A stretch of 30,570 bases of DNA from an uncultured Clostridia bacterium (GTDB lineage: Bacteria; Bacillota; Clostridia; Christensenellales; Pumilibacteraceae). A model generated the notes under the pieces. The model was given only the letters and a program-made list of their open reading frames with translations. It searched no databases and was not told where the DNA came from. Made by a program: the position numbers and the translations under genes. The stretch is taken from NCBI GenBank assembly GCA_947086925.1, contig CAMUAL010000022.1, forward strand, positions 1 to 30,570, read 5' to 3'. Position 1 is the first letter of the stretch. Every line of letters begins with the position of its first letter. Positions 23,896 to 30,570 of this stretch are shown piece after piece.

Positions 23896-23942
23896 AAAAG
23901 CGCGCCCCCGTTTTATACTGCTTGCGGCGGGCGCGGCTTTTC
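23896..23942 (+). terminator. Hairpin between the surface protein and the six-hairpin lipoprotein genes
   Basis: AAAAGCGCGCCCCCG and CGGCGGGCGCGGCTTTT form a G/C-rich stem with two single-base bulges and a 14-nt loop, followed by a short T run. It could fully or partly terminate transcription, lowering expression of the downstream glycosidase-like genes. No obvious promoter lies between it and the next ATG at 23966. Confidence 0.6.
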
Positions 23943-23965
23943 CTACTTTGATAAGGAAAACGTCA

Positions 23966-25846
23966 ATGAAAAAATTTTTGATTGTGTTGCTTTCGGCGGT
24001 TTTATCCTGTTTTTGCTGCTTGGGATGCGGGAGAGCAAGCGGCGGCGGCTCGGGCGGCGACGATTCTGGCGGCGGAACGGGTAAACCGCCTGTCGAGGAT
24101 GTGACTCCCATGGAAACATTTCCCGCCGATACTCTCGGGGATTCCCTTAACGACGATTACCGTTCGGTTCCTTTTTACAACGACCGCAACGATACCGTGG
24201 CTTATGTTTGCAACGCAATGTGGGATATGTTCGGCTCGGTTACCGACGGACAGAATCTCGTAATAAAGTTCGGCAACGAAGCTACATGGTTTAAATGGCT
24301 CGCCGAAAAAATCATGTGGAGCGGCGATACGGGCTATATAAGTCAGCTTAAAAGCAAAATTCTCGATTACCCGCAGGTTGACAACGGCTTTATATGGTCT
24401 TGGACCACAACGCCGTATTGGACGGTGAACCGAGTAAACAGTTTGCATTACGACGGTACGTTCCGCTACATTTCGGCTGTGTACGAAATTATAGCATGGG
24501 AAAACAGTACGTCGTTTTTGGAGCAGACCGATACTTCTCGATTCGGCTCCGATTCGGCTTTGGACGCCTCTAAGGGAAAGACCGTTTACGAAAAAGTCAA
24601 GTCGGCGATGAACTATATTTTAAACAATCTCGAAGGCGAAAAGGGACATATCCGAATTACCGAAAAGTCCGTTGTTATGAACGACGGCGTAAATAAATTT
24701 TTCGACGAATGGGACAACACGGGAAAATTCGGCTCGTCGAGTTCCAACTATTGGGATAACTTGTGCTTCGGAAATTTCGACGCTTACGAGAACGCGCTGT
24801 TTTACGAGTCGCTCGAAGCTATGGCGGGAATCGAACGCGCACTCGGCAAAGTGCAAGAGGCGGAAAAGTACGAGTCGCTTATGAAAACGGTTAAGAGTAA
24901 GTACGACGAGCTTTATTATAGTTCCGAAACGGGACGATATATAAGCACGATAGATACCGACAACGTAAAACACGATTACGGACTTACCTTTTTAAACTTC
25001 GAGGCACTCAAATACGGTTTGGGCGACAAAGTCAAGGCAAAGAGCGTGCTCGATTGGGTAGACGGAGTTAGGACGGTAACGGGCGACACCGTTACGGGCA
25101 AAAGCATATTGAGCTATTCCGATATTATAAACGAGTATTACAGGCAAGTCGGCTCGTCCGAACGTATACCCGAAGGACTTGTGCTTGCGCCGCGCAGTAA
25201 TACGGTTTCTTACGAATCGAAGTCGGAAAATTCCGTTTCGTGGTGGCACAACCCCAACGGCGCGATAAGCGAATTTACCAACGCTCGGTATAATATGCAT
25301 CTCGAAAACGGCGGTTATATTTTTTACACCGTTTATTACGAGCTTATGACGCGTGCCGAATATCAGGGCGCGGACAGCGTAATAAAACGCCTGCAACAAA
25401 TCGCCGATGTTTACAAATTCAACAAGCTTAATTCCGATATAGGCAACTGGCTCGAAGGACTTTGCGGAGAATTTCCCGAAAGCGGATTGACTCCGTGCGT
25501 TTATCTGTACGCATTATGCGGCATACGTCCCGAGGTCGGCGCGCTTACGGTAGCTCCGCAGTTCGGAACTGCATATTCGGTTTTGGGCGTGCAAAAGGTT
25601 GTGTACGGCGGAAAATCGTATGCCATAGAAACAAAAAAAGACGGCTCTGCCACAATAAAAGGCACGGGTGTAGACATGACTCTCGAATACAAACCCGCCG
25701 CAGGCAAAAAGGTTACCGCGGTGTGTAAAAACAACGTGGGCGGCACCGTTAAAACCGTTACCGCCGACGTGGATTCCGACGGATTTGTTACCCTCGACTT
25801 AAACGGATTGACGGCGGTGTACAGGGTAAACATAACCGCAGAGTAA
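23966..25846 (+). CDS. Six-hairpin glycosidase-like lipoprotein, copy 1
   Basis: The 626-residue product has a lipobox signal peptide (CLGC, Cys21) and a Gly/Ser-rich linker. The body (about 55-530) looks like an (alpha/alpha)6 barrel of the six-hairpin glycosidase group, with SSSNYWDNLCFGNFDAYEN near 258-276, HDYGLTFLNFEALKYG, SWWHNPNG, MHLENGGYIFYTVYYELM (Glu447 in ENGG) and FPESGLTPCVYLYALCGIRP. The xNGGxxF pattern is shared with GH15/GH63/GH94-type enzymes, but I cannot assign a family. A C-terminal beta domain (LTVAPQFGTAYSVLGVQKVVYGGKSY) follows, as in those enzymes. The start is supported by AAGGA and the MKKFLIV signal. It is clearly homologous to the next gene over the whole length and lies beside it. 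Confidence 0.78.
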   Translation: MKKFLIVLLSAVLSCFCCLGCGRASGGGSGGDDSGGGTGKPPVEDVTPMETFPADTLGDSLNDDYRSVPFYNDRNDTVAYVCNAMWDMFGSVTDGQNLVIKFGNEATWFKWLAEKIMWSGDTGYISQLKSKILDYPQVDNGFIWSWTTTPYWTVNRVNSLHYDGTFRYISAVYEIIAWENSTSFLEQTDTSRFGSDSALDASKGKTVYEKVKSAMNYILNNLEGEKGHIRITEKSVVMNDGVNKFFDEWDNTGKFGSSSSNYWDNLCFGNFDAYENALFYESLEAMAGIERALGKVQEAEKYESLMKTVKSKYDELYYSSETGRYISTIDTDNVKHDYGLTFLNFEALKYGLGDKVKAKSVLDWVDGVRTVTGDTVTGKSILSYSDIINEYYRQVGSSERIPEGLVLAPRSNTVSYESKSENSVSWWHNPNGAISEFTNARYNMHLENGGYIFYTVYYELMTRAEYQGADSVIKRLQQIADVYKFNKLNSDIGNWLEGLCGEFPESGLTPCVYLYALCGIRPEVGALTVAPQFGTAYSVLGVQKVVYGGKSYAIETKKDGSATIKGTGVDMTLEYKPAAGKKVTAVCKNNVGGTVKTVTADVDSDGFVTLDLNGLTAVYRVNITAE

Positions 25847-25861
25847 ATGGGGAAATATGAA

Positions 25862-27673
25862 ATGAAAAAACTTTTTACATTCGTTTTGGCGGCAATCTGC
25901 GCGTTTTGCGCAGTGGGTTGCGGCAATAAACAACCCGAAGGAACAAAGCTACCCGAGCGCGAATCGAAACCGCTTGTGTCGTATACCGAACTCGGACTTA
26001 GCGACGCCGACGAACGCTTTATCGATTCCACTTTTTACAGTTCGGGCAACGATGCGGTAACTTACGTTGCAAACGCGCTTTGGGACGAATTCGGCGAGGC
26101 GAACGGCGGCGCGGTTGCGTCGTACAGCGCGAACTCATCGTGGCTTTATTGGAACGCGGCGAAATTCTCGTGGTATGCAAATGGTAACTATCGCGCAAGA
26201 AGCCGCACGGCTCTGAGAGATTATCCTCAGCGAGCCGACGGATTTTTGTGGTCGTGGGCGGAAAGCGAAACGTGGGGCGGCGCGGGCTACAACCAAAACG
26301 ACGCGTCGTACACCGCAGTGTATCACTTCGACCAACTTTTCAACTTTATAAACGCCGTGCGTGAGTTCTGTGTTTGGGATAATAGCACAAGTCTTTTGAA
26401 CGAGGTAGACCGAACCACCGCAAACACTTCGCCCGTAGTAGACGACGTGCAGTATAATTACGACGATTCGTCGCGCGGCAGAACGGTGCTCGAAAAAACC
26501 GAAAAAGCGTTGCAGTACGCGCTTACGACGCTCAACGGCAATAACGGACTTCTTATAATCGACAACGAAGAAAACACGGGAGAACTCGGTTCGGCAAGCT
26601 CAAACTATTGGGATAACCTTTGCTTCGGATATAAAGACCCTTACGAAGGCGCGCTGTTTTTGGGAGCGGTTGCGGCAATGGGGGATATTTACCGCATGAC
26701 CGGCGACGAAGTCAAAGAGTCGCAGATGTCCGAACTTTTGCAGACCGCGCGCAGGCTTTACGACGAAACTTATTGGGATTCGCAAAAGGGCAGGTATATA
26801 TCGGGAATATCGAAAAGCGGTAAGAGTTACGACTTCGGCTTGACGTTTTTAAATACCGAAGCTCTATATTACGGTGCGGGCGACTATGAAAAAGCCGAAA
26901 AAATATTCGAGTGGATTGACGGAAAAAGAATCGTAGAGTTCGACACCGTTAAAGGACTCGATATTCTCGATACGTGGAATATTGCGCCCATAACGAACAC
27001 CGTTCCCATAGAGTCGGTCAAAGAGCTTAATGCCGACGGCAGCAGATACGAAACGTGGTGGCACGCGCCTTCCGGCATAAACGTGTTCACAAACTCGAAG
27101 TTCGGCATGCACTGCGAAAACGGCGGAGCTATATTTTACACCTCGTTTTTCGAGCTTATGAGTCGCATTAAGTACGGCTACACCGACAGTGCATTGCAAC
27201 GCTTTATTACCGTTGCCGACGAGTATGCGGTAGATAAGCTGTTGCGCGACCCGTACAATCAATACGGCAGTCAGTGGGTTTTGGGCGTTATAGGCGAGTT
27301 CCCCGAAAGCGGATTGGTTCCCGTGAGCTACGTGCGCGGCTTTATGGGCGTAAATGCGGAATACGACGGACTCCATATCGAGCCGAATATGTCGTCGCAA
27401 TACAACGACATGGGCGCGAAAAACGTGTACTATTCGGGTAAAAACTTTAACGTATGCGTAAAGAAAAACGGCGAAATCACTCTTGAATCTTCCGACGCCG
27501 TGAATACCGAATTCAATCTTATATTTTCCGATTTTGCGGGTAAGGGCGCGTATACCGCAACCGTAACCGCATCCGACGGCACCGAAACCAATCTTACGCC
27601 GCAGAAGTCGGCAGACGGAAAATTCTCTGTTCGGCTTTCGCCGAAAGGTAATTGCAGCATTAAAATAGCTTAA
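25862..27673 (+). CDS. Six-hairpin glycosidase-like lipoprotein, copy 2
   Basis: The 603-residue product has lipobox AVGC (Cys20). It shares the main motifs of copy 1 in the same order: SSNYWDNLCFGYKDPYEGAL, YDFGLTFLNTEALYYGAGD, TWWHAPSG, MHCENGGAIFYTSFFELM (Glu419), GEFPESGLVPVSYVRGFMG, and a C-terminal beta domain with VYYSGKNF. The body has diverged a good deal, so the duplication is old and the two may act on different bonds or one may only bind. ATG 25862 begins a standard MKKLFTFV signal peptide; an ATG at 25847, directly after the previous stop, is an alternative and would suggest coupled translation. It is the last gene of the operon, before a strong terminator. Confidence 0.78.
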   Translation: MKKLFTFVLAAICAFCAVGCGNKQPEGTKLPERESKPLVSYTELGLSDADERFIDSTFYSSGNDAVTYVANALWDEFGEANGGAVASYSANSSWLYWNAAKFSWYANGNYRARSRTALRDYPQRADGFLWSWAESETWGGAGYNQNDASYTAVYHFDQLFNFINAVREFCVWDNSTSLLNEVDRTTANTSPVVDDVQYNYDDSSRGRTVLEKTEKALQYALTTLNGNNGLLIIDNEENTGELGSASSNYWDNLCFGYKDPYEGALFLGAVAAMGDIYRMTGDEVKESQMSELLQTARRLYDETYWDSQKGRYISGISKSGKSYDFGLTFLNTEALYYGAGDYEKAEKIFEWIDGKRIVEFDTVKGLDILDTWNIAPITNTVPIESVKELNADGSRYETWWHAPSGINVFTNSKFGMHCENGGAIFYTSFFELMSRIKYGYTDSALQRFITVADEYAVDKLLRDPYNQYGSQWVLGVIGEFPESGLVPVSYVRGFMGVNAEYDGLHIEPNMSSQYNDMGAKNVYYSGKNFNVCVKKNGEITLESSDAVNTEFNLIFSDFAGKGAYTATVTASDGTETNLTPQKSADGKFSVRLSPKGNCSIKIA

Positions 27674-27712
27674 ATTACCGTTTGGCAAAGATATATTTTC
27701 TTCCTCATATAG

Positions 27713-27758
27713 ACGAAAAACGCCACTGTCGGGCACCGCCGACGTTGGCGTTTTTCGT
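27713..27758 (+). terminator. Strong intrinsic terminator ending the sugar operon
   Basis: ACGAAAAACGCCA (27713-27725) pairs perfectly with TGGCGTTTTTCGT (27746-27758). An inner GTCGG/CCGAC stem lies in the loop, and a T-rich stretch follows. It isolates the sugar operon from the next one. Confidence 0.88.
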
Positions 27759-27830
27759 ATGTTTTTCGTTCCGTTTCCTCTGTTTGCAACTATGGCAAAA
27801 AAATACTTTGAAAAAATTTTCGAAAAAGTA

Positions 27831-27859
27831 TTGACAAACTTTGCATAGTGTAGTATATT
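27831..27859 (+). promoter_or_regulatory. Promoter of the second ABC operon
   Basis: TTGACA (27831-27836) and TATATT (27854-27859) are spaced by 17 bp, with a start expected near 27866. This leaves a leader of about 87 nt. The -35 is consensus; the -10 has one mismatch (other A/T-rich registers overlap it). Confidence 0.75.
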
Positions 27860-27866
27860 ATAAATA

Positions 27867-27895
27867 TGTCAAACGATTGACATATAACTGTCAAT
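27867..27895. promoter_or_regulatory. Triple half-site operator at the start of the second ABC operon
   Basis: TGTCAA (27867-27872), TTGACA (27877-27882) and TGTCAA (27889-27894) alternate in orientation. They make a perfect 6-4-6 palindrome and an overlapping 7-6-7 palindrome. The position right at the transcription start suggests a repressor site. The half-site also appears in the lacI promoter palindrome at 14432-14445. Confidence 0.6.
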
Positions 27896-27952
27896 CAATG
27901 GTGTTACAGCTTAGGTACAGGGAAATTGCCGTGATGAGGAGGCTATAAAATA

Positions 27953-28513
27953 ATGTATAGCTTGGAAAAAAAGAACAGCAATTACGATTACTGTAAAAGG
28001 CAAATACTTGCGGTGCAGGAAAACTTTAAAGTTTTCGTGCCGCTTTCGGCTTTGCTTTTAACGGGGTTGCTCGCGCTCGATATTACGAACGCTTTTTATA
28101 ATTACATGGCTGTGTATGTGTGCGTGATAGTAAACATAGCGGGAATAGCGGCGGCATGCGGTATTACGGTTTCGCTTATAAAACAAAACAGGCGTCAGCG
28201 CAATTTATTCGCGCAGTTGTCCGAAACGGCTGATTCGGGCAATGTCGCCGTAAAAGTTATGAAGTGCGTTTCGGATTCTTCGGGAGTTATAAGCCGCGCA
28301 AGACTTGTGCATGTTTCAGAAACCGAAAAGGCATATATAATAATGCCGCAACTGTCGGAATACAAACACCGACTGTTTACACGCTATGATTTCCGCGGAG
28401 ATTTCGGGCGGCTTATATTGCCGAAAGAGGAATATGCGGCTACGGAAGAAGAAAACGGATTGCGTTTTGTATCCGCCGATTGTGAATTCGGTTTCGAAAC
28501 GGTAAACAAATAA
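27953..28513 (+). CDS. Hypothetical two-helix membrane protein heading an ABC operon
   Basis: I do not recognise the family. The 186-residue product has a charged N-terminus of about 24 residues, two hydrophobic segments (about 29-48 and 55-80), a basic stretch KQNRRQRN, and a soluble domain of about 100 residues rich in beta-like stretches (RARLVHVSETEKAYIIMP, FETVNK at the end). The architecture is like that of the 2650 gene, but the sequences are not obviously alike. GAGGAGG precedes the ATG. It is the first gene after the promoter at 27831 and lies 39 nt before the solute-binding gene, so it is part of the importer operon. A role in sensing, assembly or regulation of the importer is only a guess. 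Confidence 0.82.
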   Translation: MYSLEKKNSNYDYCKRQILAVQENFKVFVPLSALLLTGLLALDITNAFYNYMAVYVCVIVNIAGIAAACGITVSLIKQNRRQRNLFAQLSETADSGNVAVKVMKCVSDSSGVISRARLVHVSETEKAYIIMPQLSEYKHRLFTRYDFRGDFGRLILPKEEYAATEEENGLRFVSADCEFGFETVNK

Positions 28514-28552
28514 ATATACGCGTAAAGGCGCGAAAAAATAGGAGGGTTTAAG

Positions 28553-29977
28553 ATGAAAAAGATATGTGCGGCTGTTTTGGCGATAATGATGACTCTTTGC
28601 TTGTTTGCATGCGGCGGAGGAGACGACGTTGCGGGCAAAAACGAATTTCTCGGTTTGAAAGACGGCGAAGACTTCACTACCGACAAAGAAGTGTCGGTAA
28701 GTTTTATTCGCCCGCGCGGAAACGATGCGCAGGAAAAATGGTGGACGGAAGCCGTAGGGGCTTTTAATTCCGAATATGCGGGCAGAATATCCGTTAAAGA
28801 AGAAGTTCTTGTGCGTGGCGATACAAGCTCGTACGAACAGCAAATAGGCTTGCGTGTTGCCGAGGGGTTACCCGACGTTATGTATATGGACGGTCCGTAT
28901 GTAAGCAACTGGGCATATAACAAAATGATAATTCCGCTCGACAACTATATAACCGAAACTTACATTTCCGACTTTATGGACTACGTGCTCGATCAGGGGA
29001 CGTATAACGACAGACTTTACGCACTCAGCATAGTAGACAGCACGATTATGGTTTTCTACCGTAAGTCGTACATGAACGCGTTTTTGAAAACGAATCCGAG
29101 ATTCGAAGACGAAACGCCCGTAACGCTTCCTACGTCGCCCGAAAACGCATGGACTTTCGACCAACTTGCCGAAATCGCAAAGAAGATGACTACAAGCATA
29201 GGCGGAAACAAAACGCGTTACGGACTCAGTATAACGGGCGATAAAACCGAGTGGATGAGCTACGCGTTTTCACCCATGTGGGGCGGCAGTATTCTCGGGA
29301 ACGATGCGCTTACCGCGAGCGGCAACGTAAATTCGGCAAAGGGTATCGCGGCGGGCAATTACCTGCGCAATCTGCGCAACAACCGCGCGATAAATCCGTC
29401 GGCAAGCGGAACGGACTTTTACGACGACGGAGTAAAAGAGGGAACTACGGGCACCGACTGTAAGGCGTCTATGTACTTTACGGGCACGCAGAACATAACC
29501 AAATTCAACGAATTTTCAAATATTTCCGAAGATTGGGACGCAACCTATTATCCTCGTAACAACGACGGCAGTTACTCGGTGCCGTGCGGAGGGTGGACTC
29601 TTGCGATAAGCAGCGACTGCGCCGTAAATAAGCGCATTGCCGCAGCCGAGTTTATAAAGTTCCTTACGAGCGTGCAGTCTTGCGAGAGCTTTGCGAGCCA
29701 AACGGCGTCGCCTCCTGCGCGCAAATCGCTTTACGGTACAATGGAAGAATACAAAGACGGCTCAACGGTGCAAAACGGCGCGTACGTTCGCATTAAAGAA
29801 CAGATTTTCGCCGCCGCAACGCCGCGCATAAAAACCATAGCTTATGCCGAGTTCAGTCCGCTTTTATCGAAGGCACTCAATGAAATCGTGTCCGATACAA
29901 ACCCGAATATTCAGGATAAACTGAATTCCACCGCAACGCAAATCGACACCAAAATAAGACAGGCAAGCTACAAATAA
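28553..29977 (+). CDS. ABC transporter solute-binding lipoprotein, second system
   Basis: A 474-residue extracytoplasmic receptor with lipobox LFAC (Cys20). Family-1 features are VSFIRPRGNDAQEKWWTEAVGAFNSEY, EGLPDVMYMDGPYVSNWA, FYRKSYMNAF, the WTFDQLAEIAKKMT helix, PCGGWTLAIS, and AAEFIKFLTSVQSCESF. The N-terminal half is clearly different from the receptor at 17696, so it likely binds another ligand. The ribosome binding site is AGGAGGG. It ends 14 nt before a permease gene. Confidence 0.95.
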   Translation: MKKICAAVLAIMMTLCLFACGGGDDVAGKNEFLGLKDGEDFTTDKEVSVSFIRPRGNDAQEKWWTEAVGAFNSEYAGRISVKEEVLVRGDTSSYEQQIGLRVAEGLPDVMYMDGPYVSNWAYNKMIIPLDNYITETYISDFMDYVLDQGTYNDRLYALSIVDSTIMVFYRKSYMNAFLKTNPRFEDETPVTLPTSPENAWTFDQLAEIAKKMTTSIGGNKTRYGLSITGDKTEWMSYAFSPMWGGSILGNDALTASGNVNSAKGIAAGNYLRNLRNNRAINPSASGTDFYDDGVKEGTTGTDCKASMYFTGTQNITKFNEFSNISEDWDATYYPRNNDGSYSVPCGGWTLAISSDCAVNKRIAAAEFIKFLTSVQSCESFASQTASPPARKSLYGTMEEYKDGSTVQNGAYVRIKEQIFAAATPRIKTIAYAEFSPLLSKALNEIVSDTNPNIQDKLNSTATQIDTKIRQASYK

Positions 29978-29991
29978 ACGGGGAGGGGCAT

Positions 29992-30570
29992 ATGCTCGAA
30001 TTGGCTAAAAAGAAAACATCGGCAAGACAAAAGCGGTACGATGTTACGGGTTGGCTGTTCTGCTTGCCCGCAGTGTTGTTCGGCGCGGTATTCCTTATTG
30101 CACCCATAGTGCTGAGCTTTGTGTTCAGTTTTACCGATTATCACATGTTGCGCGGGCTTAACGCATTTGTGGGGTTTAAGCACTATGCCGAGCTTTTTCG
30201 CGATGCCGTGTTCGGTAAAGCGATACTCAATACCGTTAAGTTTGCTGTGTTCGTGGTGCCGCTTCAATGCGGACTTGCGCTTGTACTCGCGCTTTTGGTA
30301 AACCGTACCGCAAAGGGATTCGGAATTTTCAAGCTTGCGTATTTTGCGCCCGTAATTACCTCTATGACGGTTGTTGCATTGCTGTTTATGAATTTCTACG
30401 ACACGAGCGGATTATTCAATCTTATACTCGGTGTTTTCGGAATAGAGGCGCAAGGCTTTCTGCACGACCCTAATCAGGCAATGTACAGCATAATATTCAT
30501 GTCGGTATGGCAGGGTGCGGGCTATCAAATGATTATACTTCTTGCGGCACTTCAAAACGTACAGCCCGAG
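29992..30570 (+). CDS. ABC sugar transporter permease, MalF/UgpA type (partial, cut at window end)
   Basis: The first 193 codons of a permease are present and the frame runs off the window. GWLFCLPAVLFGAVFLIAPIVL and SFTDYHMLRGLNAFVGFKHY are typical of the UgpA/MalF N-terminus, as is MSVWQGAGYQMIILLAALQN before the EAA loop, which begins right at the edge (VQPE). GGGGAGGG precedes the ATG. It continues the operon begun at 27953; a MalG-type partner is expected next, outside the window. Confidence 0.93.
   Translation, partial: MLELAKKKTSARQKRYDVTGWLFCLPAVLFGAVFLIAPIVLSFVFSFTDYHMLRGLNAFVGFKHYAELFRDAVFGKAILNTVKFAVFVVPLQCGLALVLALLVNRTAKGFGIFKLAYFAPVITSMTVVALLFMNFYDTSGLFNLILGVFGIEAQGFLHDPNQAMYSIIFMSVWQGAGYQMIILLAALQNVQPE

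Noticed and set aside
26864..27736. 290-residue minus-strand frame opposite the second six-hairpin gene
   Set aside because: Antisense to a gene with a clear homologue next door, with no family features of its own, and it crosses the terminator.

Overview
The window looks like a chromosomal segment of an uncultured, strictly anaerobic, monoderm Bacillota bacterium (Clostridia, probably from a gut or similar habitat). The grounds are a DnaD-type primosome protein next to a DnaC/DnaI-type helicase loader, a PerR-type Fur repressor next to a 'reverse' rubrerythrin, many Cys-lipobox lipoproteins, good AGGAGG-type ribosome binding sites, and strong TTGACA/TATAAT promoters with 17-bp spacers. I see no rRNA, tRNA, CRISPR array, transposase or prophage. 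Placement below class level is not possible from the sequence alone.

Layout. (1) 73-2382, minus strand: helicase loader and DnaD-domain protein, an operon reading leftward. (2) 2650-6748, plus: a small two-helix membrane protein, then the conserved pair ACT-domain protein plus UPF0210/PFL-like protein, then oligoendopeptidase F. (3) 6819-11775, plus: a lipoprotein with an extra C-terminal membrane helix, the ribosome-associated GTPase TypA/BipA, and the replicative helicase DnaB. The two spacers on either side of typA (7773-8087 and 9915-10194) carry copies of a dispersed, partly palindromic repeat (TGTCATTCCGAGCGAAG...), once as a hairpin-like element and once as four tandem 27-bp units. (4) 11940-14313: a 71-residue Cys/Asn/Gly repeat protein on the minus strand with its own terminator; then perR, with a near-consensus promoter and a palindromic operator at the start site, reverse rubrerythrin, another copy of the dispersed repeat, a terminator, and a flavodoxin-ferredoxin fusion. 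This block reads as an oxidative-stress and electron-transfer cluster.

(5) 14532-27673, plus: a carbohydrate-uptake and degradation locus. It holds a LacI-type regulator, a GH99/GH71-like TIM-barrel lipoprotein, an ABC sugar solute-binding lipoprotein, two MalF/MalG-type permeases, a large secreted beta-sandwich protein with a C-terminal 'CGS' membrane anchor, and two tandem-duplicated lipoproteins of the six-hairpin (alpha/alpha)6 glycosidase type. It ends in a strong intrinsic terminator. A 12-bp sequence occurs in palindromes both in the lacI leader and in front of the first lipoprotein gene, so the locus probably has a local LacI circuit. (6) 27953-end: a second ABC import operon, led by an unrecognised two-helix membrane protein, then a second solute-binding lipoprotein and a permease cut by the window edge. 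Its promoter is followed by three alternating TGTCAA/TTGACA half-sites.

The working model is a surface glycan system. Lipid-anchored and membrane-anchored enzymes and binding proteins cut and hold an oligosaccharide outside the cell, and the ABC importer takes in the products. No ATPase gene is present in either import operon within the window, so a shared MsmK/UgpC-type ATPase elsewhere is likely. The substrate cannot be named from the sequence. The least described parts are the 985-residue surface protein, the paired six-hairpin lipoproteins, the Cys-rich repeat protein, the two-helix protein of the second ABC operon, and the dispersed repeat family.
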